In this document: piece by piece, positions 24,388 to 36,261 of the stretch
How the letters are laid out: every line of letters begins with the position of its first letter
Numbering within the stretch: position 1 is the stretch's first letter
Assembly (NCBI GenBank): GCA_020064725.1
Contig: JAGTWJ010000019.1
Location: 4,836,001 to 4,900,000, forward strand
Direction of reading: 5' to 3'
Length of the DNA: 64,000 nucleotides
From: Drechslerella dactyloides
Taxonomy: Eukaryota; Ascomycota; Orbiliomycetes; Orbiliales; Orbiliaceae
Notes under the pieces: model-generated
The model's database searches: none
The model's input: only the letters and a program-made list of their open reading frames with translations
What the model was told of the DNA's origin: nothing
Program-made: the position numbers and the translations under genes

Positions 24388-25329
24388 TGAATATACCGAT
24401 ACAGCCAACCCACCGAGCCATGCCAGCTTATCGATCATCTCCGCAACTATTTTATATTTCAGAGCTTTGCACTGCTATCTACGACACAGGGTTTATCAGG
24501 ATCAGTCCTGGGAACGCATCCCATACAGGACAGCTCTGGCAATCGCCTGTCCATCAAGCTGGAGGACTCGGATACTAAAATCATGGTAGATGGAAACCTC
24601 AAAATCTCCTTCCGCTGTACTATCCGCGTGCCAGACAACAAGAAGGTATCCAAGCTCCCATCAGATCCCGGAGCCACGACCTTGACCAACGTCAAGAGCT
24701 TTTCCATCTGTCTGCCATCTGATATGAGCGACGAATGAGGACTCTTACTCGGCATGCGTCGTACGATATACCCCACTCTCCCCTTGTGTATTCAAACGTT
24801 CAGCCCACGCTTCACCGATATCTACGTCTTCCTTAAACTGAAACTCGACCAAGGGTACTTGCCGCGAACTATAGGCTCCAACGTCCTGATTCTTAACTCA
24901 AAGCTCTACAGGTACGTCACCAGTCTTCCCTACCCAGACGAGCCTATTTCCGCCTCCGTCCATGCCAAAAGCGGGGGCATCTTCGACTTACAAAATGAAG
25001 AAGCGGCAATGTTACCGATGCGAAGAGCATCGGATATGCTAACGAACAGCATGGACTTGAATCTGAGTATCTCTTCCGCAACAATCAAGACCGGTTCAAG
25101 TAGTAGCTGGGCACCCTCATCGAAAGGCAAAGGGAAAGCTGGGAATGTTAGTGGTGGGTACACTGAGATGCACAAAAATGAGGCGATACCATCGTCTGAG
25201 AACGCTGGACCTTGCCAGTGGGCGTTCGGAGAGAGCGTTGCACTGTCGGAGGCCCTGCCTATCTCAAAGCAACCTACCAGGTCCCGATCTGTTCGCGATA
25301 TCGAAAGCCCCGATAACCCGCGAGATTAA
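24388..25329 (+). pseudogene. decayed coding relic, KISFRxTIRVPDN family fragment
   Basis: In one plus frame, 24388-24738, the sequence reads like a real protein: DSSGNRLSIKLEDSDTKIM, then VDGNLKISFRCTIRVPDNKK, a KLPSD segment, FSICLPSDMSDE and a stop at 24736-24738. I recall a widespread fungal family of unknown function (often labelled integral membrane protein) with a very similar KISFRRTIRVPDN...LPPDLG start that continues with Gly-Gly-Leu after the point of the stop. Here the same frame reads Gly-Leu-Leu-Leu after the stop, so a nonsense change is likely. A downstream frame (24754-25329, 191 codons) shows no clear family sequence. It could instead be exons joined in a way I missed. Confidence 0.4.
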
Positions 25330-26264
25330 GCGCAGCCGGTGCTACAAAATTTTCAGCTAACCTTTCGTGATTTGACGTGATAATCTCTACCCTCTCGGCA
25401 TTTTATGTAACTGTTAAATTTACCAAGCATAATGAGATGCAAAATTCGAGGCGGACTCGCTTCGGCCAAAATGTCGCCTTGTGATCAACAACCAAAAACG
25501 CGGCAAACCCAGGAAAATCCAGATGTATCCTCAAAATGCAAATACTATTACTGGGTCCACGATGCTGGGTTCTAGTACTTGAGTGATGGTGCGGGGTCGA
25601 ACCTCTGACCCAGCAGCATCCTGCAAATTCGATCATCTCGGTATACGTAATAGGCCACTCGCGAGTCGTGCAGTTCTGATACATCCTGCTGCAGCGATAT
25701 TGATATTTCAGAACGTATAAACAAGACACTAGCAATTCTTGCTTTGTTTATCTAAGAATGATACTTTGGTATCGATCATAACTGCAATAAACTAGTGAGA
25801 ATGTCCCGACGCCCTGACTCGTAAGCCAGACTGTGGGGCCCGCCGGAGGCATCTCTGTGGGGCCCAAATGATAGATAACTAAAGTATTGTCATATGACCG
25901 AAGATTCCTGCCGCAGAGCGATCGACAAACGTAGCGTACCGAAGAAACTGAGAAGGATGTGGCAGGCCGCCAACCGGCATATAGTAATATTGCAGCACGA
26001 AAAGAAGAATGTAAAAGAAAATTGGTGTCAGAATGTATACACCCAGTGCGAGAATTGATCTATCGTGTGCTCTAAGTCACCCTCCTCCTCCTCTCTGCTT
26101 TGTACAGTCCAACACTGTACACTGCCAGTGTCAAAGACTCTGCCGAGTATCAACAACACATGAAGACGCAATATGCAACAACTTCCCCGGCGAACCGATT
26201 TGGTAGTGCACTGAAGGCTGGTGTCATTGCGGTCGCCAGAGCTTGGCGCCCCATATCGCAGACG
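25330..26264. other. intergenic, nothing recognised
   Basis: About 935 bp between the relic and the 3' end of the C2H2 gene. A 110-codon minus frame (25403-25735) has no motif. A T-loop-like word near 25600 was examined and rejected as a tRNA. Confidence 0.5.
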
Positions 26265-28683
26265 TTAATCTAATCTCGACTCGAGTTTTAATCCTTGCAT
26301 CTCGAGCACTGTGATAGCACTGATAGTTAGCGAATGTATATGAAGAGGTGGGACAAGTTGTCGTATAAGGAACATCATACCAAGGTCGTAAGGAGGTAGG
26401 TTAGAAGTCGAGGCCATGGCTGGATGTTCTTGTTCGGCATCGCATTGATATACTGTAAACTCTTTAGCCCGTCCAGGATGCTTGCCGAGTGGTGATAACG
26501 CTTGGCTGAGTGGATCAGAGGGTTCTTCAGTCTCTAAGTTCAGTAGATGGCGACCGCGGGCTCTGGCTCTGCTAAATAGCCCCGAAGATATCGGGGCTAT
26601 CGCTGGAACCTGAGCGGGCCCAACGGTCTCATCGTCAGACTTGAAGCTGCATGCCTGCATTGTCAATGCTGAGGTTTCAGGAATTCCTGCGATAGGACAT
26701 GAGGAGCCCCCAAAACCCGCACGACGGTCGTGCCAGAGGCTACTCGCCTCGAACTTATGCTCTGCGGGGGTGGGTAGACCGGGGAAGTAGTGTGAGGTCA
26801 TGGGATCAGTGTTTGCTGGAGCCTCTGTTTCTCTCGATGGAACTGGCTTTTGACGAATAGAAGCATTATATGCTTGCTGTGCATATGGCTCGTAGTCGGC
26901 GTCGTCCGCAGACCTGCACATAGTTATTGTGGAGGGTAGGCGTCCTCGGCTGCGGGAGGACGCGTGTGAGTGTATCCATCTCACAGAGTGACCAACGACG
27001 GAATTGATTGACATAGCGTCGTCTTCGACAAAGAACTCCGGCTGGAAGTCGATGCTGACAGCTTTGGAGCTGCTCATTGGGAACAGAAACTCGGACAACG
27101 ACAAATTCTCCGCGCTCTGACATTTAACGGGTCCAAAAGGATCCTCCTCCTCACTATCGGACTGGTTTGTAAACTCTCGAAACATCTCCTTCTCCGTAAT
27201 CTGATTAGGTAATGTGTCCTCGGGATTTGAGTTGAGAGGTCTCTGATCATGGGATTCAGGCGGTAATGTTTCCGCGATATTTCCCCGAGTTGGTACCATG
27301 GTTGGCTTCGCCCCTTCAACAAGGCTCTTCGAGAAGCCTTCTGGTGTTGAGACTTCCCGTGCTTGTAAGTTGAGATGGGCTGTTTCCAGGGTTGTTTCCA
27401 TTACAACCTCATGTTCTTTGACCTTTTCATCCGAGCCAGATTCCAGCAGTTCTTCAATATTTTTGCCTAGGATATGGTGTACTTCTTTGATATGCTGCCT
27501 CGCGTTGTCTCTCCTGGAGAAAGGATGTTCCGAGTCTCGTCCACAACCAGGATATTTGCAAAAATATCTTGGTCTCCTGGTGATAGGACCAGTACCGCCG
27601 GTGTGGCAAGCTTCGAGGTGTCTTCTGAGATCTCTAGAAGCATGGAACTTCTTAGGGCAGTCATCGCAAGAATAAGCACGCTGATTGTGGATGTATTTGT
27701 GCTTCCTATCGCGCTCTGAGCTTAAGCATGAAGTCATGATGATATGATATCTGATTCCCGACTGTATTGACGGTGAGTGAACTCTTACCGTAGGCCTGCA
27801 CTATCTTTAAACGACTTGTTGCAGCGATCAAAATCGCAAACGAAGCATCGCTCCTCTTCATCCTGAGATTTACGTGTAACCTTCCTTCTTTGGGCAACCT
27901 GCTTCCCCTTTTCTTCTGGAGCTGGAGTACCTTCGGGACACCTCTGCGAGGAGTCGACATCGTTCTCATTGTGTTGAGCCTCTGGGGAGACACCGCAGGT
28001 CGCACTTGGATTAGGTTCAAGGGGGATGCTACCTATATCTCGGCTGGTAGCTTGGCGCGCATCGGTAGCACGAGCATTGATCAACCAGCTGAGGACGCGG
28101 TGCCATCTCCGTCGAGGGCTGATCAGATGGCTTGGTAAGGCGGGCTTTTCGTCAAGGTATCCTTCTGATGCCGCAGGCGCCTCGACTTGTGTCCCATGCA
28201 TGACGTGCGTAGAGGTTGATTTAGTTGATGCGACAACAGGTGGCTGCCAGAACGGGTCAAGGGCCGGATAATGGGCGTGTATATCTGGAGACTGGTGGGA
28301 TGCCCCCTGCTCGAAATGCATAAGTGGACGACCAGCTGGGGATCTAACTGCATCGGTTGCGCGGCTTGTGGATGAGTAGCTTGATGAAGCTATAGAGACC
28401 TGGATGTGTTGCGGTATCGCCGAAGTTTCTGGCGAGGCTGAGCTGTCGTCCCAATTGTATGCATATCCAGTAAGATGGAGAGACCCGGCTGGATCGCTGG
28501 AGCCATGACAGTCCCAGAGCGCGGAGTCTGTAGACAGTGATTTAGCAGGTCAGTGTATTCTGCGATTGCGATTACTTATTGGGGATGTTTATAACGTTTA
28601 CCTTCTGTAACGGAACCCCAGAATTCATGAGGATCTATGCAGGGTTGTTCTGAGGTGTTTGTTGCGGTGTCTAGTAAGCTCAT
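26265..28683 (-). CDS. C2H2 zinc-finger transcription factor
   Basis: Three exons (28683-28602, 28527-27789, 27705-26265; introns 74 and 83 nt) give 753 residues starting MSLLDTATNTSEQ. Three C2H2 fingers sit in tandem: finger 1 with Cys258, Cys263, His276, His280; finger 2 Cys287, Cys290, His303, His308; finger 3 Cys323, Cys328, His345, His350. The second intron splits finger 1. Of several possible acceptors, only 27706 restores a canonical 12-residue Cys-His spacing (KSFKDSAGLRKH), which decided the model. A basic patch (QRRKVTRKSQ) just before the fingers may be a nuclear signal. The N-terminal 250 and C-terminal 400 residues are Ser/Pro-rich and disordered, as usual for activation regions. 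Probable nuclear DNA-binding regulator; targets unknown. Confidence 0.88.
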
Positions 28684-31446
28684 TGCGGAGCAAGAGTAGT
28701 AGTTAGGGCACAACGGAATATTAATATTAATGTGGTGGGCGGTGGCTTAACCGATGGTGTGGATGCAGAGTCTAGTGAGAGCTTGGTCAAATACGAGCAT
28801 TGGAGTTTAGGGGATTTTATAATGTATAGCTGTTCATTATTCATGCCTCTGGCTCAGTTGGGGCCCTCTGTTGCGTCGAGATATCAATCTTGCGCCCAGT
28901 TGAACGTAACTTGCCTGGTTCCTGTCAGGCCCGTCGCGCCCAGAATGCACAATGCGGCTAAGCTAATCTAGGCTCCCTGCATGGCATTTCTATCATGTCG
29001 AGAACTGAAACATCCCTCTAGACGTCATGTTACCATATGCCGTAATTTGCCGAACACACCAACTGCGTATACCCCAAACCGAATTAATTCCCGTGGTTAT
29101 TCTCCAAGCTGGAAGAGCTGGAGTCGCCGATACTGAGGACAGTCGACATCCATATTCTTGAAATTTAAGCAGCTGGCAACTGCACAGCTGGTAGCCTCGT
29201 TGAAGTCACAACGGGCAACCAAATTTGCAAGTTCCTACGCATTAGTAGAATTGGAGGACGTTCCTCGATCCGGATTATTGACTCCGTCGGCCCACGGCAT
29301 CGGAGCAGTGGGAAACCTGGTAAACAATTCGAAGTTGGCGCCTCATTGAGCCGCGGAATCTCAAATTAGGAAGCCTCACCGACGCCAATGCCCGAATATC
29401 ATGCCAAGACATGGCGTGCTGGAGTCAACGCAGAGGCATGTTATCTTTTGAACACTCTGATGGGGAGTAGGTGGACGCTCCTGCCAGAGGCCTTGTAGAA
29501 TGGAGGCGTCGGATTTCTAGTCGCTGGGTGTCGATGAATCTAATGTTATGGCCTGATAGCGCTATAACATGCATAAGTGGCGTAAGTCTCAACGTAGGGA
29601 CCTCCAAGATGAATCCTGAATGGCATGATACCAACAGCAAGACTTATTCTCAAGTTACATGTTTCCGGGATCTCCATTGCAAAACCTCTTATTCCCTCGA
29701 CGGATTCGGTATCACAAATCCAATCAATGGAAAAAGTTAGGTGAGAAGTATAGCAGTTGCCAGAGACTTTCTCAGTTTGTTCCAAAAACTAGATACTCGA
29801 GAGCGCAGACCTTGGCCAGGGGCCTGAACTCCCAAATATCGACTGATCTCGGAAATCCGCGGATGGCAGAACCTGAAGCTTATGTCAAAACCAAGCTCAT
29901 TTGAATAATGTTAGGCAGTCGAGGGTAACATACGGTATATTGTCCTTTTGCATCGGCGGATTTTCCCAACCACCCTCCCTGCCTGACGCGATCTTTGATC
30001 AGTAAATTTTCCTCCGATTTTACCCCTTCATTTTCTGCATCCTCCACTCGTTCCCTTTTCGACAGTCGACTTCGCTGTTTCGCTTCAATTTGTCGTGTGC
30101 AGTCGTCTTCGCTGTTTTGATTCGGTTTGTTGACAGTCGTCTTCGCTGTATTGTCGTATGCCTTTGCGCATGCATACCCACCCACCCTTATGCCAATTCG
30201 AATATTCGTACTATGCGCTGTGCGCATGCCCGCCCGACCTCCCACTGAACTTGTCGTCATTTGATTGCTAAGACTGTTAGTACCTGTATGAATGAAGTAG
30301 GTAATGGATGGTACATTGTGAGGGGAGTGGAAGGTTGTTTGTTGAAGTTGATGAGGTATGATACTTACTTCCATCTCCGTTGACAAGGAGGAATGAGGAA
30401 GAAAGAGGGAGGAATCGAGGGGAGGGCCGCCTTTTATACTCTCAGTTTCAGGGCGAGGGTTTTTCAAGGATGACACACATCAACGCCGAGCTGAGGCGCC
30501 GGAATTTTTCCACGATCTTCGAGCAACGCCCGACCTCAGCATCTTCCATTCGCCTTTTGCGACCGCCTCCTCGCTGACATCATTAGCCAGTTTACATCCT
30601 TAGCCCCGGTGCCATCATGAGGCAGACCTGCTTCGACGATAGAACCGTAGCGGCACTGCATGCTCCCCGAAAACGAATACGATATCTCAGATCTCGATTG
30701 TCATCCTGAATTCCTGAGCCTGCCGAGGCTAATACCAGCTAATTTGCAGCTCCTGGATGAGGCGGCCAGCTACTACAGCAAACGACGAATCGGATAGTCT
30801 TCTATCTTCGTTCTGCCCCAGCTTATGAGCTTGCGTAGCTGGATTCAACAGCTTCGCAAAGAAGCTGCTACAACCTAAGTCTATCTTCTCAAGTCCTTGG
30901 TATATTAAATCTTAGCTAATACGGGACGGTGGCATTGACAATAATTAATATAGGTCCATTGTGCGATAGAGATACCTGCTGTCTTTCTGGCTGTCTCATA
31001 AGCTACACGCCCTCTTCTGGCTGCGAGGGTCCTTTGATCCTTTCCTACCACTACGATCGTACATTTTTATTTCTGACCGTGGCCTATTGCTGTTACCGAG
31101 ATTTGTTCGCCACTCTGTCAGATCTTGGATGCTTCGTAGGACTCTGGGGATTGTAGCCACTTAATATAGTCCTCGGTAGATGTCGCCGATCGACTGAGAG
31201 CCCTGGGAAGTCACTGGTGATTAAGGGGAAAAATACCATGGTTAATTATTGATTTCAGCCCAGATTGCTTAATTAATGACTTCAAAGAATTATCTCCCCA
31301 GAGCTAGAAACCATCTCGAGTACGGCACCGAGGCTACACGAGTACGAACGAAATAACTAGCCAATTCAAGCTGTGTCAAAATCAACGAGAACGGCCAGCA
31401 GAGCTTAGACAAACCCGCTGAAGAAACGACACAAGCGTGAACTATT
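28684..31446. other. long intergenic stretch
   Basis: About 2.8 kb. Near the left end it must hold the C2H2 gene promoter. A minus-strand frame of 198 codons (29880-30476) begins with GTG rather than ATG and overlaps a short repeat block. Composition is Lys/Asn/Ser-rich without motif, so I do not call it a gene. Nothing else is recognisable. Confidence 0.45.
30062..30150. repeat. about 35-bp imperfect tandem repeat, three copies
   Basis: The core CAGTCGTCTTCGCTGT (first copy CAGTCGACTTCGCTGT) occurs at about 30063, 30100 and 30134, spaced 37 and 34 bp, with partly conserved TTTGTCGT/TTTGTTGA spacers. It lies in otherwise unassigned sequence. Confidence 0.8.
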
Positions 31447-34400
31447 CTAATTACTCAAGGCTGCCTCCAGGGCTTTGAGATCCTACACAAAATTAGAATT
31501 CTGATGCAAGTAGTGTGCACGCCTGACGTGGATTTAAACTAGCACTTACGGTCACTGGCTTCGCGGCATTGACTGCAGCCGCGGAAGTGATTTCTCTCAA
31601 TTTGGCACCTGTTTCAATAGCTTCTACATGCGCTTGGGTAGGCACCAAGAAGCTAGCAACTTCTGCGATCTCTTTCGTCCTACTGTTGATATTCTCCACA
31701 GCTTTCTTTTGCGCCTAGGTCGTAGAAAGTAGTGCAGTTAGCGCTGAATTTATAGGACACGATATGACCCTGTAAGAAATAACTTACATCTCCCACGATC
31801 TTCTGTACCGCATCGGTAGCCCTAGTTGTCCACTCATTGAGCACCTTGTTCTTGTCCGCGATGGCTTGCTGGGCATCATGCGTAACCGGATGCGATAGAT
31901 CGGGGGGCCCTGCGAGTTTTGATAATTCTGTAGCCATGTCGATACCGGGACTGAGATGGTCCCTCGAAAGACCGACCCACATCGTGGCAATGTCACCGAA
32001 AAGACCATAGTAACCCATAATCGAGACAATGCCTTCATGTAAACCGGTTCGGACGGTCTCCTCAAAGGTGAAGCCTGCCACTTGATATTGTTTCATGTCG
32101 TCTGCCGTGACCCCTGCCTTCTCAGCTTCCGCATCCTTGCTAGACTGAAGGAATTCTTTGACGACATTCTTGACTATGAGACCCACGGTATCGGATATAG
32201 ACTTGAAGAATCTACCCACTTTACGGACTGCCGTGGTCATGGTGGCGATGATGCCTACGCAGGCGATGAGAACACTCTGGACCTCAGCAAGGGTGATCTC
32301 TTCAGACTCCAGCTGCGCCAATGCGGCTTTGATTTCGATTAGCATTTTCGTCGATTCTGCGAGCTCCTTTGTAGATTTGTTATACTCGACTTGGCTGTTA
32401 TTTAAACTCTTCTGGGCAATGTTGAGGCGGTCCGTCGCGTTTTGGAGAAGCATCTTGTTGGTGTCGACCTGCTCCTTCGTAATCTGGGGAGTGGGGCCGC
32501 CGATAGTAGGCATCTTTTTGCCCCAGATATGTCAGCATCAGTGCCATATATCATCTTTATGAGTCAGAACTCAAGCTTATAGAGCGGCACTCACGAGACC
32601 CATTGTGTTCCCAGGGATTGTGCCACTAGCCGCCTGTAGCCTGACCGCATCGAGATATTGGGTCTCGAAATCCTTCTTCAACTTTTCAGCCAGTGCTTCG
32701 CGCTTCTTCTTCGCGTCGTCTGACTCTCCAGCAGCAGCATTGGTCGGATCGGTGGTCTTGTCTGTGGACGCTGCGGAGGCATCCTTTGTTGACATGGTCT
32801 TTTCGTCAGGCTTCCCGGCCGCATCCTTTGCTGGTTCTTTCTTTTCATCAGGCTTAGTGGTAGCGTTATTGGTTGCAATTGGCACTTTCTTGTTATCGGT
32901 CGTCGCTGCAGTATCTTTTCCCGGTCCTTGTTTCTCGTCAGTTTTGCTGGTTGTATTATTAGCAGTCGCATCTTTCGATGGTTCCTCGCTCTCACTTGCT
33001 CCTTCGGTCTGAAGAGATTTCGCAATCTGATTATACGACGGGCTCCTTTAGTCCTCAAAGCTAGAAGCTTAATGGGAGATATGGAGCTGGCGCTTACTTT
33101 CAATGAAGCGTTCACAATCAACTTTAGATGCTCGTCCAATGCTGGTAGCTGCTTCTTTTGTTCCTTTCTCCTGAGTTCCGTATCTAGTGAGTCCTTCGTA
33201 GCTTCGAGTAATTCGATGCTCATTCTGAGGACCGAGTTCTGATTGATTGTATCCCAGTTGATTGTAGAATCGAGGGTTGCCTTCAACGGATTCAAAGCTG
33301 CCATGACCTGGGGCATGAGAATAACAAAGCGTGGGATTGTAGGCGGTTCTTTTTTGGACTCCATCTCTTGCTGGACCATGCTCATGCCCTGACCCACGAC
33401 GTGCGTAACGCCATTGACGGCTTCCATTCCAAGAGCTCCGAGACCGCCTATGGGCCCACCTGTAGCAGAGTTAATACCAACGGTAACCGCGGTATTTACA
33501 GCGGTCGGTATAGTGCTTGCGAGGATTCTGACCGAATCCTGGCCAACAAGACTCCATCTATATAACCTCTTAGTAAAATATGGCGTCAAAGGACAGTTGA
33601 TGCATCAAATATATACGATGATCTTAAGGTCTAGCACGTACCCGGAGGGAAATCCCTTCGAAGCAGCCTTGAATGTTTTGCTAGCATCCTTAAGGGTATC
33701 CTCGATGACCTTTGTTTGTTCCTGCTGCTGCGCGACGAGTTCTTCCTGGCCCTGTAATCGAACCGTTCTTTCGATAACATCTGTCTTGTTCTGCGCTACC
33801 TTTTGTCCAGTCTCGGTACCCGTCTCCTCACAGGCCGCGTGAAAAGCGCAGATATAGTCTAGCCATGTTTGAAACCCGTCATCGACTTCCTTTGCTAGTC
33901 TATAGCTCTCGTCGGCCGCCTCCTTGATTTGGTTCAAGTATCTGGTGGATGTTTTAGCTGTATCTTTGGGACTTTGCAAGCATTTGAGCAGCGCCATACA
34001 CTAGATTCATCACAAATTCCCAGCGTGAGTATAAATTAATGCTCATGTATTGCTTGGATAAGCAATGGAATTGAATGAGAATAGATAAAAGATTCGGAAA
34101 TTTAAGCTGTATGTATGTGTACCAGTGTTCTTCAACATACCTTGGTTTGAGTCCTCGTAGATACGAACCCGATGCCGTCAAAATTCGACTCTGAAACAGT
34201 GAGTGCGCTACGGCCAAGTGTGGTCAAATAAACAAGATTTGCTCGCAGTGATTTATATCTACGTTGAATTTGAGTTATCAAGACCTCATGACATCGAACT
34301 AACAATATGACAGTTGTACGACTTACTTGAGCCCAACCTTTTCTGGTTCCACTGAAAGATTGGTAGTAGACGCAAACGGAGAGGAACTGACGACGAAGCA

Positions 34401-34595
34401 ACTACCCAACAGATTGATAGCAGTTGGTGCATTCGTTAGCATGTCTGGCCAGTCAGAACTGACCAGCAGCCGACTTTTGATCTCCGTAGCAGCATTCTTG
34501 GCATATGCCTTATCCTCAGTGAGCTGACTTTCAAGCGCTCTGACTTTCTCTAGTCTCTCATCGTCGGTGAGATTCTTTGCGGAAGCCATACTCAT
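31447..34595 (-). CDS. large coiled-coil protein with hydrophobic segments, unknown function
   Basis: Eight exons (34595-34327, 34258-34141, 34000-33642, 33557-33098, 33026-32595, 32513-31788, 31714-31550, 31482-31447) join in phase to 854 residues; introns are 67-140 nt. Order: helical N-terminus (ESQLTEDKAYAKNAATEIKS); coiled coil with AHQ-rich heptads (LQGQEELVAQQQEQTK); a Gly/Ala-rich segment about residues 250-300 (VGINSATGGPIGGLGALGM); a Lys/Asp/Thr-rich linker about 410-505; a second coiled coil (LNNSQVEYNKSTKELAES); a hydrophobic stretch VQSVLIACVGIIATM leading to VGRFFKSISDTVGLIVKNVV; and a short tail. The late FF-x-x-IS region resembles a fungal family of unknown function that I recall only loosely. 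The architecture would suit a membrane-inserting helical protein, but no toxin family is identified. Exon 6 starts with ATG, so two adjacent genes remain possible. Confidence 0.7.
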
Positions 34596-36261
34596 AGGTC
34601 TAAAGGACGCTTCTCAGTAGATATGACGGTATTCAAAGAGGGGGGAAGCTCGAAAGATCGGAAGACTCCTCCGTACGTAAGTATACGTGAGAGAGAAATA
34701 CGGAAAATTATATACCGCCGGCAACGTTTAATAGACTCCGTTCAATAGACTCAATTATGTGTACATCTAGATCTATAGAGTCCGCGCACTCACTACCTCA
34801 TCCTGCGAAAAAGCATATATAGTTCTTATGACTTCTTGCTGTATCTGTCTGGAGAAATCCTATAGCCAAAGTCTATCCTCCATAGATCTAGAATACTAGC
34901 AATATATATTCGCACCAGCGCTAAAGGCATGCGGAGACACGTCTACATGCTTCTGTAACCACAATGGTTCCCCGACATAGATAAAGCATCTTCGACTTGG
35001 GCTCGAGGACAGTCGTCTTTGCGCATTCAGCAAAGCTAAAGTGACAAATCACACATTTTCTCTACCGGTTGGGAAACTTCAAACGCCTTCACCAGCAATA
35101 TTCCGTGCAAATATTGTCCGATAAGCCGCGAATTATCCGTAGATGTGACGCATGGAAAATAGCAAGCAGAATCATGACATGGCAATTCTGCAGCACCTAG
35201 CTATATTCAGATAACCCATAGGCGCATTTCAGTAGCGGTTGGCACGTGTGGGTGGCTCGGCATGCATGTGGTGAATTCTTTAAGAGAGTTGTGTATGTAC
35301 TGTAAGTCTTCAAAGCTCAACCAACATGCTCGCAGCGACTGAGCTAGAAGTTAGTAGGTCGGAGGAACTAGCGAGATATAGGTTGCAGCGGTTGCAAGTA
35401 TGTAAATTAGCATGTTGCGGTAAATGATTCTGTCTGTCTGGTCTAGGTCTGCAGCTAGATTCCGGTTGTTGTTATTCATATCTTTTCGTATCAGTAGGGT
35501 CAACTGGGCCCTCTGGTATTCGGCCGTGGGGGGTAGGAGCTTCTTACAGCTTGATACGGTAGCATCTCTCTTGAATGTCAAAGGTAGAGGATCCCCGGAC
35601 AACGTAACCCTACAGATCCACATAGTGAACAAGACCCTAGCACTGAAGTGACTCGCGAGACCCACCGAAACCTAAACCAGAGATTTCCATAGAAGTATTG
35701 TTACACACCTAAATAATCTCGGGGATAGGGACGCACACCTTCTTATTATGAGATTTAAGATTCGGTGCCTAATTCTATCGACTTGCATGTGATTGTTACT
35801 GTGCTGAGTATCCGACCAGTAAATCGAGCCCTGACCACATATGTGTACATATGCATGCTAGTATACTATTACTTTCCTGTTCCTCAGTTCAAAGTGCAGT
35901 ATGGACCCAGTGAAATAAAACCCGTGAATTACATAGAATATAATGTCGATCTGCTTAGAAAGAAAAGATTTGCTACAAATCGAAAGGTAGCGTTAGCATC
36001 CAGTTTCGTATCAGGGATAAACCTGAGCGGCGTATACACAAAGAAATATCTAAACGACGTATTTCCCATCCAGTATACTAGCGATTATTGAATCCATTTT
36101 TCACAAATAATTCCAGGTGACGAAAGTTTACTTTTGGCATAGATACTATTTTAGAAACACAAACCTACAACGTTACAAAATATTACATCTTCAATAATAC
36201 CTCAGAGATTCCATATATTTCCTGCGTGTAACGAAGGCAAGACGGCTACCTCATAGCGAAT
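34596..36261. promoter_or_regulatory. intergenic region between divergent coiled-coil genes
   Basis: About 1.67 kb separating two head-to-head genes. It must contain both promoters. AT-leaning, no supported coding frame (a 108-codon plus frame at 35765 lacks motifs). No clear operator repeat was seen. Confidence 0.45.

Noticed and set aside
25560..25660. tRNA-like T-loop on the minus strand (GAGGTTCGACCCC)
   Set aside because: Only three of five T-stem pairs form, and no D-arm or matching acceptor stem is present at tRNA distances.
29880..30476. 198-codon minus-strand frame
   Set aside because: Starts at GTG, has low-complexity polar composition and overlaps the tandem repeat block. No homology recognised.
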